The notes under the pieces are model-generated. The model worked only from the letters and a program-made list of their open reading frames with translations. It was not told the origin of the DNA and did not search any database. A program made the position numbers and the translations under genes. This document shows positions 50,030 to 57,866 of a DNA stretch of 64,000 nt, piece by piece. This DNA is from Streptomyces cyaneus. Its GTDB lineage: Bacteria > Actinomycetota > Actinomycetes > Streptomycetales > Streptomycetaceae. The first letter of the stretch is position 1, and each line of letters opens with the position of its first letter. Location: positions 372,001 to 436,000 of the forward strand of contig NZ_RQJW01000007.1 in NCBI RefSeq assembly GCF_004028635.1, written 5' to 3'.

Positions 50030-50062
50030 CTGGGGCCCGCACTCTCGAGGTGCGGGCCCCAG
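50030..50062 (+). terminator. Hairpin terminator after cold-shock gene 2
   Basis: Arms 50030-50042 and 50050-50062 (CTGGGGCCCGCAC / GTGCGGGCCCCAG) are exact complements. The arm sequence is nearly the same as that of the terminator after cold-shock gene 1. Confidence 0.8.
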
Positions 50063-50199
50063 CACATTGCCTTTTCCATTGTGGCGGTGGAATCGGCTTC
50101 GTTTCACCTTTTCTTCGGCTCAATTCTTGCGAATCCTGGGGCGGCTCTTCATTGTCGTCGGGAATTCCTCGATACGTGCCGCATCGAGGAAGGTTCCTT

Positions 50200-51720
50200 A
50201 TGGACCGCACAACTCGCAGGAACAACAGCTCCGCCCACTCCCGTAAGAGCGGCAAGAACGGGATTTCCGGCGGCGCTGCCGGGCGCGACCGCTCCCGATC
50301 CCGGACGGCGGGGGGCGAGGGCGCTGCTCGTCGTTCCGCCAAGGCCGGCCGCGGCGGCCACGGAGGTCGTTCCACCACGTCCGGCGGGGAGTTCGCGCTG
50401 CCGGTCACGGTCACCCCGGCGCTGCCGGCCGTCGAGGCGTTCGCCGACCTCGACCTGCCCGAGCGGCTGCTGACCGCGCTCGGTGCCGAAGGCGTGACCG
50501 TGCCGTTCCCGATCCAGGCGGCGACGCTGCCGAACTCGCTGGCCGGACGGGACGTCCTGGGCCGCGGACGCACGGGGTCCGGCAAGACGCTCGCCTTCGG
50601 TCTCGCCCTGCTGGCCCGTACCAGCGGGCAGCGGGCCGAGCCCCGACAGCCGCTGGCCCTCGTCCTCGTACCCACCCGGGAACTGGCCCAGCAGGTCACC
50701 GACGCCCTCACCCCTTACGCACGCGCGCTGAGCCTGCGGCTCGCCACGGTGGTCGGCGGTCTGTCGATCGGCCGGCAGGCGAGCGCGCTGCGCGCCGGGG
50801 CCGAGGTCGTCGTCGCGACACCGGGCCGGCTCAAGGACCTTCTGGACCGGGGCGACTGCCGCCTGGACCGCGTTGCCATCACCGTCCTGGACGAAGCCGA
50901 CCAGATGACCGACATGGGCTTCATGCCGCAGGTGACCGCCCTGCTCGACCAGGTGCGGCCGGGCGGCCAGCGGCTGCTGTTCTCGGCCACGCTGGACCGC
51001 AATGTCGACCGTCTCGTACGCAACTACCTCCACGATCCCGTGGTCCACTCGGTCGATCCGTCCGCGGGCGCGGTCACCACGATGGAGCATCACCTGCTGC
51101 ACGTGGAGGACGACGACAAGCACGCCACCACGACGGAGATCGCCGCCCGCGACGGACGCGTGATCATGTTCCTGGACACCAAGCACGCCGCCGACCGGCT
51201 GGCCAAGAAGCTGCTGGCCGTCGGTGTGCGGGCCTCGGCCCTGCACGGCGGAAAGTCCCAGTCCCAACGCACCCGGACGCTGGCCCAGTTCAAGGACGGG
51301 CACGTCACGGTGCTGGTGGCCACGAACGTCGCCGCCCGGGGGATCCACGTCGACAACCTCGACCTCGTCGTCAACGTCGACCCGCCCAGCGACCACAAGG
51401 ACTATCTGCACCGCGGCGGCCGTACCGCCCGCGCCGGCGAGTCGGGCACCGTCGTCACGCTGGTCCTGCCGCACCAGCGCCGCGAGATGACCCGTCTGAT
51501 GGCTGACGCCGGCATCACCCCGCGGACCACCCGGGTCCGCTCGGGCGAGGCCGAACTGAGCCGGATCACCGGTGCCCAGTCACCTTCGGGCGTGCCCGTC
51601 GTCCTCACCCCGCCGGTCACCGAAGCCCGCCCCACGGGCACGGGTTCCTCCGCCCGCGGACGGCGCAGCCGACCCGCCCGGGACCGCCGCCGCTCCTCCG
51701 CCAAGGGGAACGGCCGCTGA
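50200..51720 (+). CDS. DEAD-box RNA helicase, copy 2
   Basis: A 506-residue paralogue of the helicase at 29088. The N-tail (1-65) is basic and divergent; the core is nearly identical: PFPIQAATLPNSLAGRDVLG, GRTGSGKT, PTRELAQQVTDAL, VLDEADQMTDMGFMPQ, SATLDRN, RGIHVDNLDLV and HRGGRTARAG. The C-tail is Arg/Ser-rich. ATG at 50200 follows GAGGAAGG, at the equivalent point of the TTG start of copy 1. It probably works with the cold-shock protein in remodelling mRNA. The gene is followed by the convergent end of an ABC transporter ATPase gene. Confidence 0.93.
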   Translation: MDRTTRRNNSSAHSRKSGKNGISGGAAGRDRSRSRTAGGEGAARRSAKAGRGGHGGRSTTSGGEFALPVTVTPALPAVEAFADLDLPERLLTALGAEGVTVPFPIQAATLPNSLAGRDVLGRGRTGSGKTLAFGLALLARTSGQRAEPRQPLALVLVPTRELAQQVTDALTPYARALSLRLATVVGGLSIGRQASALRAGAEVVVATPGRLKDLLDRGDCRLDRVAITVLDEADQMTDMGFMPQVTALLDQVRPGGQRLLFSATLDRNVDRLVRNYLHDPVVHSVDPSAGAVTTMEHHLLHVEDDDKHATTTEIAARDGRVIMFLDTKHAADRLAKKLLAVGVRASALHGGKSQSQRTRTLAQFKDGHVTVLVATNVAARGIHVDNLDLVVNVDPPSDHKDYLHRGGRTARAGESGTVVTLVLPHQRREMTRLMADAGITPRTTRVRSGEAELSRITGAQSPSGVPVVLTPPVTEARPTGTGSSARGRRSRPARDRRRSSAKGNGR

Positions 51721-51760
51721 GAGTCCTGTCGTGGTGCGCTGATCTGTCCGATGCCGCAGG

Positions 51761-52522
51761 TCAGTCGCTGCCCGTGGCGCCGACGATGGAGGAGAAGATC
51801 CTGTCCTGCTGAGTGGTCGGGACGTGGAAGAAGCCGTTGTTGCGGCCCAGTCGCAGCACGGCCGCCTCGTCCGCCACGGCCTTGACGTCGCCCAGGTTGT
51901 GGCTGATGAGGATCACGCCGATGCCCCGTTCGCGGACCTCGTCGACGAGGTCGAGGACATGGCCGGCCTGCTGGACGCCCAGCGCTGCGGTGGGCTCGTC
52001 CAGGAGGAGGGCCTTGGGCCGGCCGAGAAGCGCGCGGGAGATCGCCACCGTCTGCCGCTGGCCCGCGGACAGAGAGGCGACCGGGGCACGTACGTCGGGA
52101 ACGCGGATGCCGAGCGCGTCGAGCTGCCGTCGCGCCTCCCCGCGCATGCCACCGTTGTCCATCAACCGGAACAGGCGACCCCGGACACCGGCGCACCGCC
52201 GCTCCCGTCCCAGGAAGAGGTTCTCGGCGACATCGAGGTCGTCGCAGAGCGCCAGGTTCTGGTACACGGTCGCGATACCTAGGCGCTGAGCGATCCGCGG
52301 GGTCCTGATGTGGACGGCCTGGCCCTCCCACTCGATGACGCCCTTGTCGGCGGGATCGACACCCGCGATGACCCTGATGAGGGTGGACTTGCCGGCACCG
52401 TTGTCGCCCAGAAGGGCGACCACCTCGCCTCTGTGGAGCTGCAGGTCGACGTCCTTGAGGGCTTGGACGGCACCGAATCGCTTGGAGATCCCACGCAGTG
52501 ACAGCAGGGGCGGCCCAGTCAC
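51761..52522 (-). CDS. Sugar ABC transporter ATP-binding protein (single NBD)
   Basis: A 253-residue ATPase. Walker A is LLGDNGAGKST, the signature is SLSAGQRQTVAISRAL, Walker B is LLLDEPTAALG and the switch His is in LISHNL. The CUT2-type sugar importers usually have a fused double ATPase of ~500 residues, but FrcA-like systems have a single domain like this one. GTG at 52522 is preceded by AAGGTGAGAG; a longer frame upstream encodes a repetitive basic peptide that I regard as non-coding. It is divergent from the binding protein and permease genes (52687, 53724), with which it forms one importer. Confidence 0.9.
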   Translation of the reverse strand: MTGPPLLSLRGISKRFGAVQALKDVDLQLHRGEVVALLGDNGAGKSTLIRVIAGVDPADKGVIEWEGQAVHIRTPRIAQRLGIATVYQNLALCDDLDVAENLFLGRERRCAGVRGRLFRLMDNGGMRGEARRQLDALGIRVPDVRAPVASLSAGQRQTVAISRALLGRPKALLLDEPTAALGVQQAGHVLDLVDEVRERGIGVILISHNLGDVKAVADEAAVLRLGRNNGFFHVPTTQQDRIFSSIVGATGSD

Positions 52523-52541
52523 GCGACTCTCACCTTCTCCC

Positions 52542-52587
52542 CTTCTCCGTCGATCCCCTTCTCCGTCGATCGACTTCTCCGACGATC
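52542..52587. repeat. Three 14-bp repeats with 16-bp period in the divergent ABC promoter
   Basis: CTTCTCCGTCGATC lies at 52542-52555 and 52558-52571, and CTTCTCCGACGATC at 52574-52587. The fixed 16-bp period puts the copies on changing faces of the helix. They lie between the ATPase start and the palindromes at 52599. Confidence 0.6.
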
Positions 52588-52598
52588 GACGACGGGAC

Positions 52599-52635
52599 AT
52601 AGTGCACTATTTATTGTCACTCTGGACATATATGT
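52599..52635. promoter_or_regulatory. Two palindromes in the divergent sugar-transporter promoter
   Basis: ATAGTGCACTAT (52599-52610) and ACATATATGT (52626-52635) are perfect palindromes in an AT-rich pocket between the divergent ATPase and binding-protein genes. They are candidates for an operator and for overlapping promoters. No regulator gene is adjacent. Confidence 0.55.
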
Positions 52636-52686
52636 GGGTCACCGAGACGTCCAGACGCTGGACCGGGCCGGAGGAGGGTGTCACCG

Positions 52687-53727
52687 ATGGCGCGCCATCA
52701 CACCGTCCGCGCCCGGCAGGGGGCCACGCTCCTGCTGGTGGGCGCGTTGCTGCTCGGCGCCGCCGCCTGTGGCGGGGGTCAGGACTCCGACGAGGGTGGC
52801 GGGACGCAGAAGGTCACGATCGGACTGGTGACCAAGACCGAGACCAATCCGTTCTTCGTGACCATGCGCAAGGCCGCCCAGGACGCGGCGAGGAAGAGCG
52901 GCGCCGAGCTCATCGCCCTGGCCGGCAAGTTCGACGGCGACAACGAGGGCCAGGTCGCCGCGGTGGAGAGCCTCATCGCCCGTGATGTGCAGGGAATCCT
53001 GATCACACCGTCGAACACGACGGGGATCCTGGGCGCCATCGCGGAGGCCCGTCGGCAAGGCATCCTGGTGATCGCACTGGACACCGCGACGGAACCGGCG
53101 GACGCGGTGGACGCCACGTACGCGACCGACAACTTCAAGGCGGGACGTCTCCAGGGCGCCTACGTCAGGGCGGTGCTCGCCGACCGGGCCCCCGAGCTGA
53201 TCATGCTGGACGGCACGGAGGGCTCCTCGGTCAGCCGGCAGCGCCACGACGGGTTCCTGGCGGGCTTCGGGATCGAGGACGACTCACCGGCGATCCGCGG
53301 GCGGGCGAACACCAACGGCGATCGCAACCTCGCGCAGACCGCGACGGAGAACCTGCTGCAGCGCTCGACGGACGTGAACTCGGTCTACACCATCAACGAA
53401 CCGGTGGCCGACGGCGCCTCCGCGGCCATCGCCGCACGCGACCTCACCCGGCAGGTGACCATCGGCACCATCGACGGCGGATGCGACGGCGTACGGGCCG
53501 TCAAGGCCGGCAAGTACGCGGCCACCGTCATGCAGTTCCCGGTGCGGATGGCCGACCGGGGCGTGACCGCGGTCACCGAGTTCGCCGAGAGCGGGAAGGA
53601 GCCGTCCGGCTTCACGGACACGGGCACGGAACTCATCACCGACCAGCCGGTGCGGGGACTGGCGTCCCACGACACGGACTGGGGACTCCAGCGCTGCTGG
53701 GGGCAAGGGGCCAGTAACGGATCATGA
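52687..53727 (+). CDS. Sugar ABC transporter substrate-binding lipoprotein
   Basis: A 346-residue lipoprotein. The signal ends in LLGAAAC (lipobox). The mature part is a periplasmic-binding fold of the ribose/fructose class: VTIGLVTKTETNPFFVTMRK, LIARDVQGILITPSNTTGI, ALDTATEPADAVDATYATDN and the hinge region VTIGTIDGGCDGVRAVKAGK. The closest known type in memory is FrcB-like (fructose). ATG at 52687 lies behind GGAGGAGGG; a GTG three codons upstream is possible. Its stop overlaps the permease start (ATGA). Confidence 0.92.
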   Translation: MARHHTVRARQGATLLLVGALLLGAAACGGGQDSDEGGGTQKVTIGLVTKTETNPFFVTMRKAAQDAARKSGAELIALAGKFDGDNEGQVAAVESLIARDVQGILITPSNTTGILGAIAEARRQGILVIALDTATEPADAVDATYATDNFKAGRLQGAYVRAVLADRAPELIMLDGTEGSSVSRQRHDGFLAGFGIEDDSPAIRGRANTNGDRNLAQTATENLLQRSTDVNSVYTINEPVADGASAAIAARDLTRQVTIGTIDGGCDGVRAVKAGKYAATVMQFPVRMADRGVTAVTEFAESGKEPSGFTDTGTELITDQPVRGLASHDTDWGLQRCWGQGASNGS

Positions 53728-54752
53728 GATCTCCCGGTACCCCCAGCCCCACCGCCGAGCCGGAGCCGGGCGCCCCGCTGAGGGAGGCGCTACGGGAGGC
53801 ACTGCGCTACGCGCTGCGCACGCCGACGGTCGGCCCGCTCGCCGCCCTGGCCGTGGCCGTACTGGTCTTCTGGCTCACCACGGACACGTTCATGACGCCG
53901 GAGAACCTCTCCCTGGTGCTGCAGCAGACCATCGTGATCGGCACCCTGGCGCTGGGGCAGTCCCTGATCATCCTCACCGCGGGCATCGACCTGGCGAACG
54001 GGGCCATCGCGGTGCTCGGCACGATCGTCATGGCCAAGCTCGTCTTCGAGGGCGGCAGCCCCGCGGCGGCGCTGCTGCTCGGCCTGCTCGTGGCGACCCT
54101 CCTCGGGCTGGTCAACGGCGTGCTCGTGGCCCGGCTGGGCCTGCCCCCCTTCATCGTCACCCTCGGCGCGCTCAGCGTCATCTACGCCACGAGCAGGCTC
54201 TACTCCGACTCCCGCAGCTATCCGGTGACCAGCGACCTGCTCGCCTTCTGGGGAGAGGGCCTCCACGTCGGCGGCGTACTCCTCACCTGGGGGACGCTCC
54301 TGCTCCTCGGGCTGTACGCGTTCTTCTGGTACGTGCTCACCAAGACGGGCTGGGGCCGGCACATCTACGCCGTCGGCAACGCGCCCGAGTCCGCCCGCCT
54401 GACCGGCATCAACGTCCCGCGCACGATCCTGTCGGTCTACGTCGTCGCCGGACTCCTCTACGGCATCGCCGCCTGGCAGGCCCTCGGCCGCATCCCCAAC
54501 GCCGACCCCAACGCGTACCAGACGGCGAACCTGGAGAGCATCACCGCCGTCGTCATCGGCGGGACCAGCCTCTTCGGCGGCCGGGGAAGCGTCGTCGGCA
54601 CGCTGATCGGGGCGCTCATCGTCAATGTGCTCCGCTCCGGTCTCACCCAGGCGGGTATCGACAGCCTCTATCAGGACGTCGCGACCGGGACCCTCGTCAT
54701 CGTCGCGGTCGGCATGGACAAGGTCCTGCGCCGAGGCGGCGTGCCACGCTGA
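53724..54752 (+). CDS. Sugar ABC transporter permease
   Basis: A 342-residue integral membrane protein of the CUT2 permease family with about nine helices, e.g. LAALAVAVLVFWLTTDTF, TIVIGTLALGQSLIILTAGI and GTLIGALIVNVLRSGLTQ. The family motifs GIDLANGAIAVLG and NPEAxxLxGI-like GNAPESARLTGINV are present. ATG overlaps the stop of the binding protein gene. Together with the divergent single-domain ATPase it makes a complete importer; the sugar is not certain. Confidence 0.92.
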   Translation: MRSPGTPSPTAEPEPGAPLREALREALRYALRTPTVGPLAALAVAVLVFWLTTDTFMTPENLSLVLQQTIVIGTLALGQSLIILTAGIDLANGAIAVLGTIVMAKLVFEGGSPAAALLLGLLVATLLGLVNGVLVARLGLPPFIVTLGALSVIYATSRLYSDSRSYPVTSDLLAFWGEGLHVGGVLLTWGTLLLLGLYAFFWYVLTKTGWGRHIYAVGNAPESARLTGINVPRTILSVYVVAGLLYGIAAWQALGRIPNADPNAYQTANLESITAVVIGGTSLFGGRGSVVGTLIGALIVNVLRSGLTQAGIDSLYQDVATGTLVIVAVGMDKVLRRGGVPR

Positions 54753-54777
54753 CCGGGCCGCAGAAGCACCCACCGGC

Positions 54778-54827
54778 TCGGCACTTCCGTGCTACGGCAC
54801 TATCGGCACTTCCGTGCTACGGCACTA
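54778..54827 (+). repeat. 25-bp perfect tandem repeat at the 3' end of the Fpg/Nei gene
   Basis: TCGGCACTTCCGTGCTACGG followed by CACTA is present at 54778-54802 and again at 54803-54827. The second unit contains the stop codon of the leftward glycosylase gene (54825-54827); the first is downstream of it. Confidence 0.8.
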
Positions 54828-55601
54828 CTGGCACCGCGGACACCACACCGTGCCGCGGCCCGCCATACGGGACCGGCGCAAGGGCCGGCCACAGCGCGGG
54901 CAGGTGGGGACGGGGTCGTCGCGGTGACCGGTGAGCCAGGTGTCCCGGGGCGGGACGCAGCCGGCGGTGACCGCGGAGCGCAGGGTGCGGCGCATGTTCG
55001 TGTACAGGCGACGGCAGTCGGCCTCGGTGAGATCGCTCGCCCGGCTCGTGGGGCGCAGTCCTGCCCGCCACAGGATCTCGTCGGCCAGCAGATTGCCGAG
55101 GCCGGCCAGGACGGACTGGTCGATGAGGGCCGTTTTGACGCTGCCGCGGCGTGCGCAGAGCGCGGCCTCGAACTCCTTACGGCCCACCGCCATCGCGTCG
55201 GGACCCTGGCGCTGCAGCAGCCGTACGACCTCCGACTCGTTCTCGGCCAGCCAGAGGCCCTGCAGCTTGCGCTGGTCGCGGTAGCGGAGCTGACGGTCAC
55301 GGGCCACGGTGAACAGGACGCGGTCGTGCGCCTCGGCCGCGTCGTCGGGATGACCGCAGACCAATGCGCCGGTCATGCCGAAGTGCAGCATGAGGGTGGG
55401 GCCGCCGGTGCGGGCGAGCAGCCACTTGCCGCGCCGCTCCGGCTCGGTGAAACGGCGGCCTTCCAGCGCATCGCGCAGCCGCCTCGTGCTCACCCCGTGC
55501 AGTACGCCGGTGTCGCGCACGTCGACCCGTTGGATGGTCCTGCCCTTCGCGCAGGACCGGAGCACCTTCCGGAACCCCTCGACATCCGGCAGTTCAGGCA
55601 T
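54825..55601 (-). CDS. Fpg/Nei-family DNA glycosylase/AP lyase
   Basis: A 258-residue base-excision repair enzyme. The start ATG at 55601 leaves Pro at position 2 after Met removal, the catalytic nucleophile, followed by Glu3 (MPELPDVEGF). Conserved GKWLLAR, LMLHFGMTGAL and the helix-two-turn-helix LIDQSVLAGLGNLLADEILW are visible. The C-terminal zinc finger is CPRCGRPLRRSRMAGRGTVW then CPRC. PELPDVE rather than PELPEVE is seen in actinobacterial Nei-like enzymes. It cuts oxidised bases from DNA. It stands alone, convergent with the permease gene. Confidence 0.93.
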   Translation of the reverse strand: MPELPDVEGFRKVLRSCAKGRTIQRVDVRDTGVLHGVSTRRLRDALEGRRFTEPERRGKWLLARTGGPTLMLHFGMTGALVCGHPDDAAEAHDRVLFTVARDRQLRYRDQRKLQGLWLAENESEVVRLLQRQGPDAMAVGRKEFEAALCARRGSVKTALIDQSVLAGLGNLLADEILWRAGLRPTSRASDLTEADCRRLYTNMRRTLRSAVTAGCVPPRDTWLTGHRDDPVPTCPRCGRPLRRSRMAGRGTVWCPRCQ

Positions 55602-55811
55602 GGGCACGTCCTCCGTCCCGCACGTCCGCCCTCCCTACCGCTCGGACGAGTACCCAGGGGACGCCCTGACGGGTCGAGATTCATAATGAAACTTTGTGTG
55701 CAGATGTGTTGACCTCTGTTCGGATCATCTTCTACTTTGCGGGAGCCATCGAGCCACCGGTCTGTGTCTGCGAGTTTTCGCGAACGCAACTGCTCAGAAG
55801 GGGACGACGCC

Positions 55812-56846
55812 GTGCCACGAAAGAACCATCGCCGGACAGCTTGCCTCGGTGCGTTGCTGGCCTGCGTCACGGCATTCGGGGGAGCGCTCACCTCCCCCGC
55901 ATCCGCCTCCCCCTCATCCACCTACGCGGCGGTACCGCCCGTCAGCGACTTCCACGGGGTCAACTGGGCCGACCCGCGCGACAACTACGCCGATGACGCG
56001 GTCGTGCCCTCGGGGCTGTCGACCTCCGACAGTTACGCCACCACCTACGCCAAGTCCAAGGCGATCATCGGCGGGTTCGGCAAGCTGGGGGCCAACACCG
56101 TCCGGCTGCCAGTCAACCCCACCTCCGTCAACGGCCCCTTCTGGAAGTCCTACCGGGGAGCGATAGACGCCGCCACCGCCAAGGGGTTCAAGGTCATCCT
56201 GGGCTACTGGGAGGCCGACAACGCCAAGGACGGCAAGATCGACAACCAGGCCTCCTGGAACCAGATGTGGGCGCGGATCACCTCCGCCTACGGGCGCAAC
56301 TCCCAGGTGTACTTCGAGCCGATGAACGAGCCGTTCGGCTACACCTCCCAGGAGTGGCGCGACATCGCCGCCAACTGGGTGACGACCCACCGCTCGGTGC
56401 CCCGCGACCGGATCCTCATCGGCGGCGTCAAGTACAGCGAGGACGTCAAGCCCGTGTGCGCCGACAGCCGGCTGAACGGCACCCGGCTGGCCCTGCACAA
56501 CTACGGCTTCTGGCACACCGACTGGACCAGCTACGACCAGTGGAAGCAGGACTTCAAGGCGCGTATCGGCGACTGCGCCTCGCGCACCATCCTGGACGAG
56601 TTCGGCGCCACCATGACCTCCGGCCTGGACTACAACGGGCCGATCAACGGCTCCCACGAGATCGCCTACATCCAGGCGGCCACCGACACCGTCCGTGAAC
56701 TGGGACTCGGCTCGGTCTACTGGCCCGGCCTGCGCAACGGCGACACCTACTCCCTCACCACCCTCCAGGGCACGGGCATCAACCTCAGCCTCCAGTTGAA
56801 CAACCAGAGCGGGCTGGACCGCCTGCACTGGGCCTGGAAGCAGTAA
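55812..56846 (+). CDS. Secreted GH5 family glycoside hydrolase (endoglucanase-like)
   Basis: A 344-residue exported glycanase. The signal peptide is KNHRRTACLGALLACVTAFG, ending near SPASAS. The GH5 (beta/alpha)8 barrel shows ANTVRLPVNP, the acid/base region VYFEPMNEPFGY and the nucleophile region RTILDEFGATM, with LHNYGFWHTDW and VYWPGLRNGD between and after. GTG at 55812 is behind AAGGGGACG. There is no carbohydrate-binding module, so it is a catalytic-domain-only enzyme acting on cellulose or a related glucan. A terminator follows at 56879. Confidence 0.9.
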   Translation: MPRKNHRRTACLGALLACVTAFGGALTSPASASPSSTYAAVPPVSDFHGVNWADPRDNYADDAVVPSGLSTSDSYATTYAKSKAIIGGFGKLGANTVRLPVNPTSVNGPFWKSYRGAIDAATAKGFKVILGYWEADNAKDGKIDNQASWNQMWARITSAYGRNSQVYFEPMNEPFGYTSQEWRDIAANWVTTHRSVPRDRILIGGVKYSEDVKPVCADSRLNGTRLALHNYGFWHTDWTSYDQWKQDFKARIGDCASRTILDEFGATMTSGLDYNGPINGSHEIAYIQAATDTVRELGLGSVYWPGLRNGDTYSLTTLQGTGINLSLQLNNQSGLDRLHWAWKQ

Positions 56847-56878
56847 CGGCTTCCCGAGCTCCACATGGAAACCCATGG

Positions 56879-56905
56879 AAACCCCAGGTCGATGACCTGG
56901 GGTTT
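56879..56905 (+). terminator. Hairpin terminator after the GH5 gene
   Basis: Arms 56879-56890 and 56894-56905 (AAACCCCAGGTC / GACCTGGGGTTT) with loop GAT. The arm resembles that after tRNA-Gly. It can also serve the convergent SRPBCC gene. Confidence 0.8.
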
Positions 56906-56926
56906 CGTCGGAGTGTGTGCCGAGCG

Positions 56927-57403
56927 TCAGAGGGTGGTGTCCGGGTCCCCCGGGCGGATGCGGCCGCGCCAGCCGCCGGCCGGGCCGGCGCCGCTCTCGA
57001 CGTAGTCCTTGAAACGGCGCAGGTCGCCCTTCACACGCCGGTCGATCATGCCCAAGGCGTCCGCGCCCTTCTCGGCGACGCCGGTGGGCTCGACGTCCAT
57101 GGTGAGCTCCACCCGGGTGTGCGTGTCGTCAAGGCGCTCGAACCGGACCGAGCCGCGCTGCTGGGTGTCACCGCCGACGGAACGCCAGGTGATCCGGTCG
57201 TCCGCCATCTGGTCGACGATCTCCGTGTCGAACTCGCGCCGGATCCCGCCGATGCTGGTGGTCCAGTGGTTGTGCCGGTCGTCGAGCTGTGTGACCTCCT
57301 CGACGCCTTCCATGAAGTTCGGGAAGTCCTCGAACTGCGTCCACTGGTCGTACGCCTTGCGGAGCGAGACCTCCACGTCGACCGTTTCCTTGACCGTGCT
57401 CAT
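56927..57403 (-). CDS. SRPBCC (polyketide-cyclase-like) family protein
   Basis: A 158-residue helix-grip protein: MSTVKETVDVEVSLRKAYDQ, WTQFEDFPNFMEGVEEVTQL, ITWRSVGGDTQQRGSVRFER and a C-terminal helix DLRRFKDYVE. The WTxFEDFPxFM motif is characteristic of the small stress-related SRPBCC branch of actinobacteria. GGAGGTACCT precedes the ATG at 57403. Ligand and function are unknown. Confidence 0.88.
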   Translation of the reverse strand: MSTVKETVDVEVSLRKAYDQWTQFEDFPNFMEGVEEVTQLDDRHNHWTTSIGGIRREFDTEIVDQMADDRITWRSVGGDTQQRGSVRFERLDDTHTRVELTMDVEPTGVAEKGADALGMIDRRVKGDLRRFKDYVESGAGPAGGWRGRIRPGDPDTTL

Positions 57404-57866
57404 AGGTACCTCCTGGTCCGCTCTTCGTGCGGTGTGCCAAGCGCCGGGTACCCGGGAAACCCGACGTGAAAGACCGGGGGCCGCTTCACGGCCGGCCGTG
57501 TGCGACGTGGGGGACGGGTGCCGCTCCCGGTGCACACCGCGAAGTGGAAGCTACGGCTGTCCGAGCAGGTCGGCAGCGACGGCTGCGTCGGGGACGCGGC
57601 CACGGCGCATGGCCACGCGCTTGTCGGTGCCCTGACGCGTCTCGGTGCCCCGACGCGCCGCGGGATCCCGGATCACGGGTGCTCGGCGATCAGGTCACGG
57701 GTGCTCGGACCGCTGATCCGGGGGCACGCCCGCGCCGCCCTCGGTGCTGCGCCGCAGTTCCGGCTGCTGTGGGTTTGGCATGTACGGGCACCTCGCTCGC
57801 GTCGTAGGACGTTGGGATCGTGCGAAGCACCCGCATGCCGTGCCTGCCGCGGGGCACCCGCCCCCC

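Noticed and set aside
52523..52600. N-terminal extension of the sugar ATPase starting at 52600
   Set aside because: The extension encodes a repetitive basic peptide produced by the 16-bp-period DNA repeats. The GTG at 52522 has a better ribosome site and gives the normal ATPase N-terminus.
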